DNA from: Ralstonia wenshanensis
Lineage (GTDB): Bacteria; Pseudomonadota; Gammaproteobacteria; Burkholderiales; Burkholderiaceae
Assembly (NCBI RefSeq): GCF_021173085.1
Contig: NZ_CP076413.1
Location: 2,108,001-2,172,000 of the forward strand
Reading direction: 5' to 3'
Length of the DNA: 64,000 bases
Part shown: in pieces, positions 43,268-53,819 of the stretch
Layout: each line of letters begins with the position of its first letter
Numbering within the stretch: the stretch's first letter is position 1
The notes under the pieces: generated by a model
The model's input: only the letters and a program-made list of their open reading frames with translations
Databases searched by the model: none
What the model was told of the DNA's origin: nothing
Program-made: the position numbers and the translations under genes

Positions 43268-44830
43268 TCAGCGCTTCTTCGATCCGCCCAGAATGCTGCC
43301 CAGCACGCCGCGCACGATTTCGCGCCCGACAGTGGAGCCGATGGTGCGCATCGTCGACTTGGCCAACGTTTCGACAATCGAATCGCCACGGCCGCTGCGG
43401 CCCGTACCCTTGGTCAGGATCGAGCCGACATCGCCAAGCCAGCCGCCACTTTCCTGCTGGGCGGGCGCAGGCGCCGGTGCGGGTGCCGAGCCCGTCGATG
43501 CGCCGAAATCCGTGCCGATGGAACCCGGTGCCGGTGCGGACGCCGCCCCGCCTTTCGCCACGCGCCCGCTCAGGATTTCGTACGCCGATTCGCGGTCGAT
43601 TGCCGCCTCATAGCGGCCGGCCACCAGCGAATTGGCCATCAGCTCGCGGCGCTCTTCGTCCGAGATCGGCCCGATGCGCGACGCAGGCGGCACGACAAAC
43701 GCGCGCTGCGTGATCTCCGGGCGACCGCCCTCGTCCAGCATGGAGATCAGCGCCTCGCCCACAGCCAGTTCGCCGATGGCCTCTTCGATGCTGAACTCGG
43801 GGTTCGCGCGCATCGTGGTGGCCGCCGCCTTCACGGCTTTCTGATCGCGCGGCGTGAAGGCCCGCAGCGCGTGCTGCACGCGGTTGCCGAGCTGGCCGAG
43901 CACCGTGTCGGGCACGTCGGCGGGGTTTTGCGTCACGAAGTACACGCCCACGCCCTTGGAGCGGATCAACCGCACCACCTGCTCCACCTTCTGCAGCAGC
44001 GACGGCGGCGCGTCATTGAACAGCAGATGTGCTTCGTCGAAGAAGAAGGCGAGCTTGGGCTTGTCCACGTCGCCCACCTCGGGCAGATGCTCGAACAACT
44101 CGGAGAGCATCCACAGCAGGAACGTCGCGTACAACTTGGGCGCGTTGAGCAGCTTGTCGGCCGCCAGGATGTTGATCACGCCCTGGCCGTGTACGGTCTG
44201 CATCAGGTCATTGATATCGAGCATCGGCTCGCCGAAGAACTGGTCGGCCCCCTGCTCTTCCAGCGCGATCAGGTTGCGCTGAATGGCCCCGATGCTGGCC
44301 GACGAGATATTCCCGTACTTGTTCGTGTAGTCCGAAGAATGCTCGCCAACGTGCTGAAGCATCGCGCGCAGGTCTTTCATGTCGAGCAGCGCAAGACCCG
44401 AGTCGTCCGCAATCTTGAAGACGAGGTTCAGCACGCCGGTCTGGATGTCATTCAGTTCCAGCATGCGCGAGAGCATCAGCGGGCCCATGTCGGACACGGT
44501 GGCGCGCACAGGGTGGCCACGCTCGCCGTACACATCCCACAACGTGACGGGGCAACTGGCCCATTGCGGCTCTTCCAGGCCGCGCTCCTGGAGGCGGGCC
44601 TTGAGCTTGTCGTTCGACTGGCCGGGCTGCGAAATGCCGGTCAGATCACCTTTCACGTCGGCCAGGAAAACCGGCACGCCAATCTTCGACAGGCCCTGGG
44701 CGATCGTTTGCAGGGTGACGGTCTTGCCGGTGCCGGTAGCGCCGGTGATCAAGCCATGCCGGTTGGCGAGCTGGGGCAGCAGCACCAACTCCGCTTTGGC
44801 GTTCTTGGCAATCAGGATGGGATCGGTCAT
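43268..44830 (-). CDS. HerA/DUF853-family helicase-like ATPase
   Basis: A 520-residue AAA-type/FtsK-HerA ATPase. Walker [17 protein letters not shown], Walker [13 protein letters not shown], arginine region [35 protein letters not shown]. An Ala/Pro-rich linker (residues 425-455) leads to a Gly-rich C-terminal segment ([25 protein letters not shown]). The start [20 protein letters not shown] is standard for the family. The role of the stand-alone proteobacterial members is not established; no nuclease partner is next to it. Confidence 0.87.
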   Translation of the reverse strand: MTDPILIAKNAKAELVLLPQLANRHGLITGATGTGKTVTLQTIAQGLSKIGVPVFLADVKGDLTGISQPGQSNDKLKARLQERGLEEPQWASCPVTLWDVYGERGHPVRATVSDMGPLMLSRMLELNDIQTGVLNLVFKIADDSGLALLDMKDLRAMLQHVGEHSSDYTNKYGNISSASIGAIQRNLIALEEQGADQFFGEPMLDINDLMQTVHGQGVINILAADKLLNAPKLYATFLLWMLSELFEHLPEVGDVDKPKLAFFFDEAHLLFNDAPPSLLQKVEQVVRLIRSKGVGVYFVTQNPADVPDTVLGQLGNRVQHALRAFTPRDQKAVKAAATTMRANPEFSIEEAIGELAVGEALISMLDEGGRPEITQRAFVVPPASRIGPISDEERRELMANSLVAGRYEAAIDRESAYEILSGRVAKGGAASAPAPGSIGTDFGASTGSAPAPAPAPAQQESGGWLGDVGSILTKGTGRSGRGDSIVETLAKSTMRTIGSTVGREIVRGVLGSILGGSKKR

Positions 44831-45003
44831 GGCGTTTGGACGAGGATCAATCTGGGGGGATGACACACCAGCAAGTCGACCGGATGGACGGGGCGGCGGG
44901 CGTGTGCAGCATGCTAAAATCCGCGACCGATTATAGAGCGTGCAGGTGGCGTCAAACCGCCATCTGGGCGCCAGATTCCACTGCATTCCGCTCGGAGAGT
45001 TTC

Positions 45004-45729
45004 ATGGCCGGTCATTCCAAATGGGCCAATATCAAGCATAAGAAAGCCGCTGCCGACGCCAAGCGCGGCAAAATTTGGACGCGCCTGATCAAGGAAATCA
45101 CCGTGGCGGCCCGTCTGGGCGGCGGCGATGCCGACTCCAACCCGCGCCTGCGCCTGGCCATGGACAAGGCCACCGACGCGAACATGCCCAAGGACAACAT
45201 CAACCGCGCCATCCAGCGCGGTGTGGGTGGTCTGGAAGGCGCGAACTACGAAGAAATCCGCTACGAAGGCTACGGTATCAACGGCGCAGCCGTGATCGTC
45301 GACTGCCTCACCGACAACCGCACGCGCACCGTGGCCGAAGTCCGCCACGGGTTCGACAAGTACGGCGGCAACATGGGCACATCGGGCTCCGTCGCGTTCC
45401 TGTTCGACCACATCGGTCAGTTCATCTATGCTCCGGGCACGCCGGAAGACAAGCTGATGGACGCCGCGCTCGAAGCCGGTGCCGACGATGTCGTCACCCA
45501 TGAGGACGGCTCGCTCGAAGTCATTTGCCCGCCGCACGATTTCACCAAGGTCAAGACCGCGCTGGAAGCCGCCGGCTTCAAGGCCGAACTGGCCGAAGTC
45601 ATCATGAAGCCGCAGACCGAAGTCGAGTTCACCGGCGAAGACGCGGTCAAGATGCAAAAGCTGCTCGACGTCCTGGAAAACCTGGACGACGTGCAGGAAG
45701 TCTTCACCAACGCGGTCTTCGGGGAGTAA
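45004..45729 (+). CDS. YebC/PmpR-family protein (translation-associated / transcriptional regulator)
   Basis: A 241-residue Yeb[107 protein letters not shown]. The family has been described both as DNA-binding regulators and as ribosome-associated factors that help at difficult peptide sequences. The ATG has GGAGAG upstream. Followed by a strong terminator before purD. Confidence 0.94.
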   Translation: MAGHSKWANIKHKKAAADAKRGKIWTRLIKEITVAARLGGGDADSNPRLRLAMDKATDANMPKDNINRAIQRGVGGLEGANYEEIRYEGYGINGAAVIVDCLTDNRTRTVAEVRHGFDKYGGNMGTSGSVAFLFDHIGQFIYAPGTPEDKLMDAALEAGADDVVTHEDGSLEVICPPHDFTKVKTALEAAGFKAELAEVIMKPQTEVEFTGEDAVKMQKLLDVLENLDDVQEVFTNAVFGE

Positions 45730-45748
45730 GCCCCGGGACACGCGCATA

Positions 45749-45784
45749 ACGGCGATCGACCTCACGATCGCCGTTTTTGTTTTT
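45749..45784 (+). terminator. Intrinsic terminator of the yebC-type gene
   Basis: Ten-bp perfect stem ACGGCGATCG / CGATCGCCGT with a 6-nt loop and TTTTTGTTTTT. It lies 19 bp past the stop. Confidence 0.92.
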
Positions 45785-45813
45785 CAGATTTCGAATTTTT
45801 GAGTAGGTACAGC

Positions 45814-47082
45814 ATGAAAGTGATGGTGGTCGGTTCGGGCGGTCGAGAGCACGCCCTGGCATGGAAGCTGGCACGCTCGCCCAAGGTGCAGGTGGTATAC
45901 GTGGCCCCCGGCAACGGCGGTACGGCGCTCGACAAGCGCCTGCAGAACCTGCCGATCACGGACCCGGAAGTGCTGGCAGCCTTTGCCGAGCGCGAAGGCA
46001 TCCACTTCACGGTGGTCGGGCCAGAGGCGCCGCTGGCCGCCGGCATCGTCGACCTGTTCCGCGCCAAGGGCCTGCGCATCTTCGGGCCGACCAAGGCCGC
46101 CGCGCAGCTCGAATCGTCGAAGGATTTCGCCAAGGCGTTCATGCACCGCCACGGCATTCCGACCGCCAAGTACCAGACCTTTAGCGATGCTGCGCAGGCA
46201 CACGCGTACATTGACCAGGAAGGCGCCCCGATCGTCATCAAGGCCGATGGCCTGGCCGCCGGCAAGGGTGTGGTCGTGGCAATGACGGCCGAAGAAGCGC
46301 ACAACGCCATCGACATGATGCTGGCCGACAACCGTCTGGGTGACGCCGGTGCGCGCGTGGTGATCGAAGAATTCCTCGCCGGCGAAGAAGCCAGCTTCAT
46401 CGTGGTGTGCGACGGCAAGAACGTCGTGGCACTGGCCACCAGCCAGGACCACAAGCGCCTGCTCGACGGTGACGCCGGCCCCAACACGGGCGGCATGGGT
46501 GCCTACTCGCCCGCCCCGGTCGTCACGCCGACGCTGCACGCCCGCACCCTGCGCGAGATCATCCTGCCGACCATCCGCGGCATGGAGAAGGATGGCATTC
46601 CGTACACCGGTTTCCTGTATGCCGGCCTGATGATCGACGCAGAAGGCAACCCCAAGACGCTCGAATTCAACTGCCGCATGGGCGATCCGGAAACGCAGCC
46701 CATCATGGCGCGCATGAAGACCGACCTGTACGACGTGCTGGACCGCGCCATCGACGGCAAGCTCGACGGCATGGAGCTGGACTGGGACCGCCGCACCGCA
46801 CTGGGCGTGGTCATGGCCGCACACAACTACCCGGACACGCCGCGCAAGGGCGACGTCATCACCGGCATCCCGAAGGAAACCGAAGACAGCGTCACCTTCC
46901 ACGCCGGCACCACACTCAAGGACGGCGTGTTGACTACCAACGGCGGCCGCGTACTGTGCGTCGTTGGCCTGGCCGATACCGTCAAGGCGGCCCAGCGTGC
47001 GGCGTACAACGCCATCGAGCAGATCCACTTTGACGGCGCACAGTACCGGACCGATATCGGCCATCGCGCCATCCGCCATTGA
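45814..47082 (+). CDS. purD: Phosphoribosylamine-glycine ligase (GAR synthetase)
   Basis: A 422-residue ATP-grasp enzyme of purine synthesis (PRA + glycine + ATP to GAR). MKVMVVGSGGREHALAWKLARSPKV, VVGPEAPLAAGIVDLFRAKGLRIFGPTKAAAQLESSKDFAKAFM, PIVIKADGLAAGKGVVVAM, DHKRLLDGDAGPNTGGMGAYSPAPVV and LEFNCRMGDPETQPIMAR are all conserved. Start at ATG 45814; a TTG five codons upstream lacks support. Confidence 0.96.
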   Translation: MKVMVVGSGGREHALAWKLARSPKVQVVYVAPGNGGTALDKRLQNLPITDPEVLAAFAEREGIHFTVVGPEAPLAAGIVDLFRAKGLRIFGPTKAAAQLESSKDFAKAFMHRHGIPTAKYQTFSDAAQAHAYIDQEGAPIVIKADGLAAGKGVVVAMTAEEAHNAIDMMLADNRLGDAGARVVIEEFLAGEEASFIVVCDGKNVVALATSQDHKRLLDGDAGPNTGGMGAYSPAPVVTPTLHARTLREIILPTIRGMEKDGIPYTGFLYAGLMIDAEGNPKTLEFNCRMGDPETQPIMARMKTDLYDVLDRAIDGKLDGMELDWDRRTALGVVMAAHNYPDTPRKGDVITGIPKETEDSVTFHAGTTLKDGVLTTNGGRVLCVVGLADTVKAAQRAAYNAIEQIHFDGAQYRTDIGHRAIRH

Positions 47083-47237
47083 GCGATAGCCAGCCGCGCT
47101 GATGCCCCACCATGGGGCAGGCGCGGCATCCGTCACCCCGGGTGATCCCCGACTTGCCCCGGCTGCGCGCCCGCTACAATGGTGACAACCGTATGACTCG
47201 GCCTGACTCGCCCCTTCGAGCGGCCCCTTCTGATCGC

Positions 47238-48146
47238 ATGGATACCCAAGTCGTCCGCGCCTACCTGCTGGACCTGCAGGACCGCATCACCACTGCCGCC
47301 AGCGCCCTGGACGGCGGCACGTTCGTCACCGACGCATGGGAGAAGCCGCCCACCGAGCGCCTGCGCGGCAGCGGTCGCACCCGCATTCTGGAAGGCGGCG
47401 CGCTCCTTGAGCGCGGCGGCGTCGGTTTTTCGCACGTGATGGGTGACACCCTGCCCCCCTCGGCGACCGCCAACCGACCAGAATTGGCGGGGCGCGGTTT
47501 TGAGGCGATGGGGGTGTCGCTGGTCTTCCACCCGCGCAACCCGTACGTGCCGACAGTGCATATGAATGTGCGCTGCTTCGTCGCCGTGCGCCCCGACGCC
47601 GAGCCCGTCTGGTGGTTCGGCGGCGGTATGGATCTCACGCCTTACTACGGTTTCACCGAAGATGCGTCGCATTTCCACCGCACCTGCCAGGGCGCCCTGG
47701 CCCCCTACGGCGATGAGCTGTACCCGCGCTTCAAGCAATGGTGCGACGATTATTTCTATCTGAAGCACCGCAAAGAAGCGCGCGGCGTCGGCGGCATCTT
47801 CTTCGACGACTTTGCGGAGCTGGGCTTCGAGCGCAGCTTCGAGATGATGCGCTCGGTCGGCGACGCCTTTCTGCCCGCCTGGCTGCCTATCGCCGAACAA
47901 CGCCACGCCACACCCTACGGTGAGCGCGAACGCGCCTTTCAAGCCTACCGCCGTGGCCGCTATGTCGAGTTCAATCTGGTATTTGACCGTGGCACGCTGT
48001 TCGGCCTGCAAAGCGGCGGCCGTGCCGAATCGATCCTGATGTCGATGCCGCCGGTCGCCAACTGGCGCTACGACTGGCAGCCGGAACCGGGTTCGCCGGA
48101 GGCCGCGCTGTACACCGATTTCCTGCCGGCGCGCGACTGGGTATGA
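47238..48146 (+). CDS. hemF: Coproporphyrinogen III oxidase, oxygen-dependent
   Basis: A 302-residue enzyme that oxidatively decarboxylates coproporphyrinogen III to protoporphyrinogen IX. Landmarks are [89 protein letters not shown] and [24 protein letters not shown]. The start [15 protein letters not shown] is chosen to match E. coli HemF (299 aa); an ATG at 47193 would add 15 residues. A TACAAT at 47175-47180 could be a -10. Overlaps nadD by 4 bases. Confidence 0.95.
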   Translation: MDTQVVRAYLLDLQDRITTAASALDGGTFVTDAWEKPPTERLRGSGRTRILEGGALLERGGVGFSHVMGDTLPPSATANRPELAGRGFEAMGVSLVFHPRNPYVPTVHMNVRCFVAVRPDAEPVWWFGGGMDLTPYYGFTEDASHFHRTCQGALAPYGDELYPRFKQWCDDYFYLKHRKEARGVGGIFFDDFAELGFERSFEMMRSVGDAFLPAWLPIAEQRHATPYGERERAFQAYRRGRYVEFNLVFDRGTLFGLQSGGRAESILMSMPPVANWRYDWQPEPGSPEAALYTDFLPARDWV

Positions 48147-48853
48147 CGCTTCCCACATTCGTGCGCCCCGATCTCGATCGCCCCTATCGACTTGGCTTGC
48201 TGGGCGGCACGTTCGACCCGCCGCACGTTGGCCACATCGCCCTGGCCGAACTGTGCATCACCCGCCTCGACCTGGATGAGCTGCTGTGGATTCCCACCGG
48301 CGTGTCCTGGCAGAAAGCCTCCGACATAACGCCCGCACCGCTGCGCTTTGCCATGACCGAACTGGCCGCCAAAGCGGTGCGCGGTGGCCGCGCGCGCGTC
48401 CACGTGAGCAGCATGGAAGTCGATCGCCACGGCCCCAGCTACACCATCGACACTGTGCGCGAACTGCGCGGCGTCTACGGCCCAGATACCTCCATCGCGT
48501 GGCTGATGGGTGCCGACCAGCTCGTCGGCCTGGACACCTGGCACGGCTGGCAGGACCTGTTCGAATACGTCCACTTGTGTGTCGCCACACGCCCCGGTTT
48601 CGACCTTCAGGCGTTGCATGCGCCAGTGCAGCGCGAACTCGATGTGCGCCGGGGCGACACGGCATTGATACAATGCGCACCCGCCGGCCACATGTGGATC
48701 GACCAGACCCTGGCCGTCGACCTGTCATCCACCCGCCTGCGTCAGCAGCTTGCCACCGGCGCACGCTGCGACGCCGACCTGCCCGCCGGCGTGGCCGACC
48801 TGATCCAATCGCATTCGCTGTACCGCCGTGCCAATGGCACGGTCAGTGCCTGA
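48143..48853 (+). CDS. nadD: Nicotinate-nucleotide adenylyltransferase
   Basis: A 236-residue nucleotidyltransferase of NAD synthesis. [21 protein letters not shown] carries the HxGH motif and [15 protein letters not shown] carries the C-terminal (I/V)SSTxxR motif. [19 protein letters not shown] is the substrate region. ATGA overlap with hemF shows coupling. Ends just before a small terminator, with rsfS following, the usual nadD-rsfS-rlmH order. Confidence 0.95.
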   Translation: MTLPTFVRPDLDRPYRLGLLGGTFDPPHVGHIALAELCITRLDLDELLWIPTGVSWQKASDITPAPLRFAMTELAAKAVRGGRARVHVSSMEVDRHGPSYTIDTVRELRGVYGPDTSIAWLMGADQLVGLDTWHGWQDLFEYVHLCVATRPGFDLQALHAPVQRELDVRRGDTALIQCAPAGHMWIDQTLAVDLSSTRLRQQLATGARCDADLPAGVADLIQSHSLYRRANGTVSA

Positions 48854-48854
48854 C

Positions 48855-48878
48855 CGCGTGATTGACCACGCGCTTTTT
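48855..48878 (+). terminator. Weak intrinsic terminator between nadD and rsfS
   Basis: Six-bp stem CGCGTG / CACGCG with loop ATTGAC followed by CTTTTT, then a second T-run. Partial termination likely. Confidence 0.6.
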
Positions 48879-48919
48879 CGACCTTTTTTCTCGCCCTTTA
48901 AACGTTCTTCTCACTCAGT

Positions 48920-49537
48920 ATGGATATTCGCAAACTACAACGCGTGATCGTCGACGCGCTCGAAGACGTCAAGGCGCAAGACATCAAGGTCTTCAATACG
49001 ACCCACCTGACCGAACTGTTCGACCGCACGGTCATCGCCAGCGGCACGTCCAATCGCCAAACCAAGGCCCTCGCCGCATCGGTGCGTGACGCCGTCAAGG
49101 AAGCCGGCGGCCACGTCATCGCCGTGGAAGGCGAAGACGTGGGCGAATGGGTGCTCGTCGACTGCGGCGACGCCGTGGTCCACATCATGCAGCCGCAACT
49201 TCGCCAGTACTACAACCTCGAAGAGATCTGGGGCGACAAGCCGGTGCGCATCGAGCTCGGCGGCACCGGCAAGCGCGGTCTGCCCAAGGCCAGCGAAGGT
49301 TACGACGACGAGGAAGACGAGCCTGAAGAGGTCACGCCGGCCAAACGCCGCACCACCAAGCCGAAGCTGGCAGGTGAGCGCCCGACCAAGGCCGCAGCAC
49401 CGGCCAAGAAGGCTCCCGCCAAGACAGCCGCCAAGAAGCCGGCAACCAAGCGCGCAACCGGTACCGGCAAGACCGCCGCAAAAACGGCCACCAAGACGGC
49501 AGCCAAGCGCGCTCCGGCCAAAAAGCGCGCAGCGTAA
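48920..49537 (+). CDS. rsfS: Ribosome silencing factor RsfS with a histone-H1-like C-terminal tail
   Basis: Residues 1-115 form the RsfS/Iojap domain (MDIRKLQRVIVDALEDVKAQDIKVFNTTHLTELFDRTVIASGTSNRQTKALA, GEDVGEWVLVDCGDAVVHIMQPQLRQYYNLEEIWGD), which binds uL14 and blocks subunit joining. A Gly and acidic linker (about 115-140) leads to a Lys/Ala/Pro/Thr-rich tail at about 140-205 with PAKKAPAKTAAKK and TAAKTATKTAAKR repeats, similar to histone H1 or AlgP tails. Typical RsfS is 105-130 residues, so the tail is an added nucleic-acid-binding-like region. Confidence 0.94.
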   Translation: MDIRKLQRVIVDALEDVKAQDIKVFNTTHLTELFDRTVIASGTSNRQTKALAASVRDAVKEAGGHVIAVEGEDVGEWVLVDCGDAVVHIMQPQLRQYYNLEEIWGDKPVRIELGGTGKRGLPKASEGYDDEEDEPEEVTPAKRRTTKPKLAGERPTKAAAPAKKAPAKTAAKKPATKRATGTGKTAAKTATKTAAKRAPAKKRAA

Positions 49538-49558
49538 CGTCGAGCACGCAGTCTCGCC

Positions 49559-50029
49559 ATGCAGTTGCTGATCGTTGCCGTCGGGCACAAGATGCCGTCC
49601 TGGATCGAGGACGGCTTCTCTGAATATGCCAAGCGCATGCCGCCCGAGCTGCGCATCGAACTGCGTGAGATCAAGCCCGAGCAGCGCTCGGGCAGCCGCA
49701 CCGCCGCCACCGTCATGCAACTTGAAGCCGCGCGCATTGAAGCCGCGCTGCCCAAGGGCTGCCGCATGATCGCGCTGGATGAGCGCGGCAAAGACCTCAC
49801 CACCGTCGCACTGGCAGAATCCCTCACCGGATGGCAACAGGAAGGCGGCGACATCGCCTTCGTGATCGGCGGCGCAGATGGGCTGGACCCGGCGCTCAAG
49901 GCAAAAGCCCGTACGCTGATCCGCCTGTCGAGCCTGACGCTGCCGCATGGCATGGTGCGCGTGCTGCTGGCCGAGCAGCTCTATCGCGCGTGGAGCATCA
50001 CGCAAAACCACCCGTACCACCGCGTATGA
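49559..50029 (+). CDS. rlmH: 23S rRNA pseudouridine-1915 N3-methyltransferase
   Basis: A 156-residue SPOUT methyltransferase: [79 protein letters not shown] and the C-terminal [32 protein letters not shown] (knot and YHR end). Overlaps the maf start by 4 bases. Confidence 0.96.
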   Translation: MQLLIVAVGHKMPSWIEDGFSEYAKRMPPELRIELREIKPEQRSGSRTAATVMQLEAARIEAALPKGCRMIALDERGKDLTTVALAESLTGWQQEGGDIAFVIGGADGLDPALKAKARTLIRLSSLTLPHGMVRVLLAEQLYRAWSITQNHPYHRV

Positions 50030-50649
50030 CCATGGATGCACCCGGCGCGCCACACCTCTATCTCGCCTCGCAAAGCCCGCGCCGGCAGGAACTGCTGCGC
50101 CAGATCGGCGCGCGATTCGAGCTGCTGCTGGCCGCCGACGATGAAGATGCCGAAGCGCTGGAAGCCGTGCTTCCCGGCGAGACGCCAGATGACTACGTCC
50201 AACGTGTCTGCGCGTTGAAGGCACAAGCTGCGGTGCGCCGCCGCATCGCCCGCACCCTCCCTGCCCTGCCGATCCTCACATCCGACACCACGGTATGCCT
50301 GGGCGGTGAGATCCTCGGCAAGCCGACCGACGCCGCCGATGCCCACCGCATGCTGCGCGCCATGTCTGGCCGCGAGCACCGAGTGCTGACCGCCGTGACG
50401 GTCGTCACCGCCAGCGGCACGCCGATGCACGCGCTGTCCATTTCCGACGTGCGCTTTGCCGTGATGACGGACAACGACATCGCCCGCTACATCGCCAGCG
50501 GTGAGCCCTTTGGCAAGGCCGGTGCGTACGGCATCCAGGGTCGCGCAGCCGCCTTTGTGGCCCATATTTCGGGAAGCTATTCGGGTATCATGGGCCTACC
50601 CTTGTTCGAGACAGCAGCGCTGCTCGCACAGGCGGGCATCACGCTGTGA
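50026..50649 (+). CDS. Maf-family nucleotide pyrophosphatase
   Basis: A 207-residue Maf protein: [74 protein letters not shown]. The YGIQG and SxSPRR motifs are intact. Maf proteins hydrolyse dTTP/UTP or modified pyrimidine NTPs. The ATG overlaps the rlmH stop (ATGA). Confidence 0.93.
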   Translation: MTMDAPGAPHLYLASQSPRRQELLRQIGARFELLLAADDEDAEALEAVLPGETPDDYVQRVCALKAQAAVRRRIARTLPALPILTSDTTVCLGGEILGKPTDAADAHRMLRAMSGREHRVLTAVTVVTASGTPMHALSISDVRFAVMTDNDIARYIASGEPFGKAGAYGIQGRAAAFVAHISGSYSGIMGLPLFETAALLAQAGITL

Positions 50650-50755
50650 ACCACGCTGTAACTCGCGCTCTCTGACCGGCCATTGATGCACGCGCCGGAC
50701 AGCGTGCGAGGGCCGGTTTCAAGACACGCTTCGGGCAACGCTGTCCGGCCCAGAG

Positions 50756-50773
50756 GCGGGTGCTGAAACCCGC
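50756..50773 (+). repeat. Leader hairpin upstream of rng
   Basis: GCGGGT-GCTGAA-ACCCGC, 16 bp before the rng start. RNase E/G family genes are often autoregulated through their 5' leader; here that is only a possibility. Confidence 0.4.
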
Positions 50774-50788
50774 TCTCCAGGTATCCCC

Positions 50789-52258
50789 ATGTCCGAAGAC
50801 ATCCTCGTCAATATCACGCCACAAGAAACGCGCGTGGCCATCGTCCAGCAAGCCGCTGTTCAAGAGCTTCACATCGAGCGCACGCTGACGCGCGGCCTGG
50901 TCGGCAACATTTACCTCGGCAAGGTGGTGCGCGTGCTGCCCGGCATGCAGTCGGCCTTTATCGATATCGGGCTGGAGCGCGCCGCGTTTTTGCATGTGGC
51001 CGACATCTGGCACCCGCGTGATGCCAAAGACGCGCCGCCTACACCGCAGGTCGCCATCGAAAAAACGCTCTTCGAAGGCCAGGCGCTGATGGTGCAGGTC
51101 ATCAAAGACCCGATCGGCACCAAAGGGGCGCGGCTGTCCACGCAGGTCAGCATTGCCGGCCGCACGCTGGTGTATCTGCCGCAAGACCCGCACATCGGGA
51201 TCTCGCAAAAAATCGGCAACGAGGCCGAACGTGAAGCGCTGCGTTCGCGCGTGACCGCCATGGTCCCAACCGATGAGCGCGGCGGCTTTATCGTGCGCAC
51301 CATCGCCGAAGAGTCGACCGACGAAGAGCTTGCTAACGACGTTGCTTACTTGCGCAAGATCTGGGCGACCATCCGTCACAACGCAACGACCCTGCCCGCC
51401 CCGTCGATCCTGTATCAGGACCTGAACCTCGCCCAGCGCGTGCTGCGCGATTTCGTGACGGACGAAACGCGCAGCATTCAGGTCGATTCGCGCGAGAACC
51501 ATCAGAAGCTCGTCGAGTTTGCGCAGGAATACACGCCGGCTGTGGTCGAGCGCCTGACGCATTACACCGGCGAACGGCCGATCTTCGACCTGTACAACAT
51601 CGAAGCGGAAGTGGAGCGTGCGCTGTCGCGCCGGGTCGACCTGAAATCGGGCGGTTACCTGATGATCGACCAGACCGAGGCGATGACGACCATCGACGTC
51701 AACACCGGCGGTTACGTGGGCGCGCGCAACTTCGACGACACGATCTTCAAGACCAACCTGGAAGCAGCCCACACCATTGCGCGTCAGCTGCGGCTGCGCA
51801 ATCTGGGCGGCATCATCATCATCGACTTCATCGACATGGAGTCGGCCGAGCATCGCGATGCGGTGCTGGCGGAACTGCGCAAGGCGCTGTCGCGCGACCG
51901 CACACGCATCACGGTCAACAGCTTCTCGCAACTGGGCCTGGTGGAGATGACGCGCAAACGCACGCGCGAATCGCTCGCGCATGTGCTGTGCGAGCAGTGC
52001 CCGGTATGCCAGGGCAAGGGCCAGGTGAAGACGCCGCGCACCGTGTGCTACGACATCCTGCGCGAGATCATGCGTGAGTCGCGGCAGTTCAATCCGCGCG
52101 AATTCCGCATCCTCGCGTCGCAGTCAGTGATTGATCTGTTCCTGGAAGAAGAAAGCCAGCACCTTGCGATGCTGGGGGATTTCATCGGCAAGCCGATTTC
52201 GCTGCAGGTGGAATCGTCGGCGGCCAGCCAGGAGCAGTACGACATCATCCTGATGTAG
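50789..52258 (+). CDS. rng: Ribonuclease G
   Basis: A 489-residue RNase E/G family endonuclease for 16S rRNA 5' maturation and mRNA turnover. N-terminal S1 domain (RTLTRGLVGNIYLGKVVRVLPGMQSAFIDIGLERAAFLHVADI), the 5' sensor/RNase H region, catalytic Asp motifs TTIDVNTGGYVG and IIIIDFIDM, and the Zn-link CEQCPVCQGKGQ. Length and absence of the RNase E C-terminal scaffold identify RNase G. Follows maf with a 139-bp gap. Confidence 0.95.
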   Translation: MSEDILVNITPQETRVAIVQQAAVQELHIERTLTRGLVGNIYLGKVVRVLPGMQSAFIDIGLERAAFLHVADIWHPRDAKDAPPTPQVAIEKTLFEGQALMVQVIKDPIGTKGARLSTQVSIAGRTLVYLPQDPHIGISQKIGNEAEREALRSRVTAMVPTDERGGFIVRTIAEESTDEELANDVAYLRKIWATIRHNATTLPAPSILYQDLNLAQRVLRDFVTDETRSIQVDSRENHQKLVEFAQEYTPAVVERLTHYTGERPIFDLYNIEAEVERALSRRVDLKSGGYLMIDQTEAMTTIDVNTGGYVGARNFDDTIFKTNLEAAHTIARQLRLRNLGGIIIIDFIDMESAEHRDAVLAELRKALSRDRTRITVNSFSQLGLVEMTRKRTRESLAHVLCEQCPVCQGKGQVKTPRTVCYDILREIMRESRQFNPREFRILASQSVIDLFLEEESQHLAMLGDFIGKPISLQVESSAASQEQYDIILM

Positions 52259-52280
52259 TGCTGCCCACAAGCGCCGGCAG

Positions 52281-53672
52281 TTACGGTTTGACCGGGCTGC
52301 CGTGCGAAACCGGCGCGGCTGCAGAGGATGCGCGCGCACGCTCGGTCAGACGCGGAATTTGTTCGCGCATGGCGAGCAGCGCGGCCAACACCACCAACAT
52401 CACGATCCCGAGCATGGCCAGATAGGCCGCCGACCCGCCGGCGGTGATGACCATCGCCCCAGCAAACGCGCTGAGAATCGCGCCCAGCCGACCGAACGCC
52501 ACCGCCGACGCCGTGCCCGTTGCGCGCACCGCTGTCGGATAAACATAGGCACAGAGCGCATACATCGTCGACTGCACGGCGTTGACGAACAGCCCGTGCA
52601 GCCCAAGCCCGACGATCAGCAGGTTCGTGTTCAGCTTGGCGTCGACACCCTGCAACGCAAAGGCGCTCGCGGCCGCGCCCACGCAACACAGCGCCATTGG
52701 CCAACGCGAACCCCACCGTGCGATCGTCACCGCGCAGACCAACGCGCCGATCACCCCGCCAAGGTTGTACGCCGTGAGCCCCGAGCCCGCCACGCTCACG
52801 CTCAAGCCTTCTGAAGCAAGCATCGTCGGCAACCAGCTGAACGCTGCGTACACGGCGAGCAGACACATGAAGAAGGCCGCCCAAAGCGCCACCGTATCGC
52901 GCGCCTGCCCCGGAGCAAAAAGCGAGCGGAAGCTCGCGTGCTGAATGACCTTCTGACCCGCCACATCGGCAAACGCGGTATTGGCGGGCACATCGCGCCC
53001 CATCTTCGACAGCAGATGCGCCAGTTGTGGCCAATGCGATTGGCGACGCGCCAGGAAGCGCGGCGATTCTGGCAGCGCGGCCACCAACACAAAACCAAGC
53101 ACGAGCGGCAGCGCACCGCCAATCCAGAACAGGCCGCGCCAGCCATAGAGCGGCAGCACGTGGCCCGCAAACAGACCTGCCACCATCCCGCCCAGCGGCA
53201 CGCACACGATGGTGGCCGTCACCGCCAGCGTGCGGCGACGCGCAGGCGTGAACTCCGCCGTCATCGTCGTGGAGCTTGGCAGCGCGCCACCAATACCCAG
53301 ACCGGCGATAAATCGCAGCGCGGCAATTGTCGCCACATTCGGTGCAAAACCGATCGAGCACGTCGCCACGCCAAACACGAATACGCTGCCGATCAACGCC
53401 CAGCGTCGCCCGAAGCGATCGGCAAGCAGGCCCGCCAGCGCGCTGCCGAGCCCCATGCCAATCAGGCCCGCAGCCACCGCCGGTGCAAACGCGTTGCGCG
53501 TGATGCCCCACTCCTTGATGAGCACGGGGATGGCAAAGCCGATCAACTGGCCGTCAAAACCATCCATGACAATTGCAAAGGCTGCCAGCAGCACCGCCAT
53601 CTTCTGCGCGAAGGAAAACGGTCCATCATCGAGGACCGTACCGATATCGAGCGTGGTCTGGTTCTGGCTCAT
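52281..53672 (-). CDS. MFS transporter, aromatic acid:H+ symporter (AAHS) type
   Basis: A 463-residue 12-TM transporter: FAIVMDGFDGQLIGFAIPVLIKEWGITR, GMGLGSALAGLLADRFGRRWALIGSVFVFGVATCSIGFAPNVATIAALRFIAGLGIGGALPSSTTMTAEFTPARRRTLA, the PcaK/BenK-like pattern with DGFD in TM1. Should import an aromatic acid such as benzoylformate or a relative, as it follows the benzoylformate decarboxylase genes. A 147-bp gap separates it from the reductase gene, so it may have its own promoter. Start at MSQNQTTLDIG. Confidence 0.88.
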   Translation of the reverse strand: MSQNQTTLDIGTVLDDGPFSFAQKMAVLLAAFAIVMDGFDGQLIGFAIPVLIKEWGITRNAFAPAVAAGLIGMGLGSALAGLLADRFGRRWALIGSVFVFGVATCSIGFAPNVATIAALRFIAGLGIGGALPSSTTMTAEFTPARRRTLAVTATIVCVPLGGMVAGLFAGHVLPLYGWRGLFWIGGALPLVLGFVLVAALPESPRFLARRQSHWPQLAHLLSKMGRDVPANTAFADVAGQKVIQHASFRSLFAPGQARDTVALWAAFFMCLLAVYAAFSWLPTMLASEGLSVSVAGSGLTAYNLGGVIGALVCAVTIARWGSRWPMALCCVGAAASAFALQGVDAKLNTNLLIVGLGLHGLFVNAVQSTMYALCAYVYPTAVRATGTASAVAFGRLGAILSAFAGAMVITAGGSAAYLAMLGIVMLVVLAALLAMREQIPRLTERARASSAAAPVSHGSPVKP

Positions 53673-53819
53673 GCCGGCCTCCGTGGGGGCGTAGAGCATG
53701 CGAACGCGCAACGCGATACCACCACTGCGCTCAACAATTTGGAACTGCACTTCATGGGGTTGTCTCCGTTGAGGTGGCGTCTGCGCGCCATCGAATGAAT
53801 CCCTAGGTACCTCGTCCTG

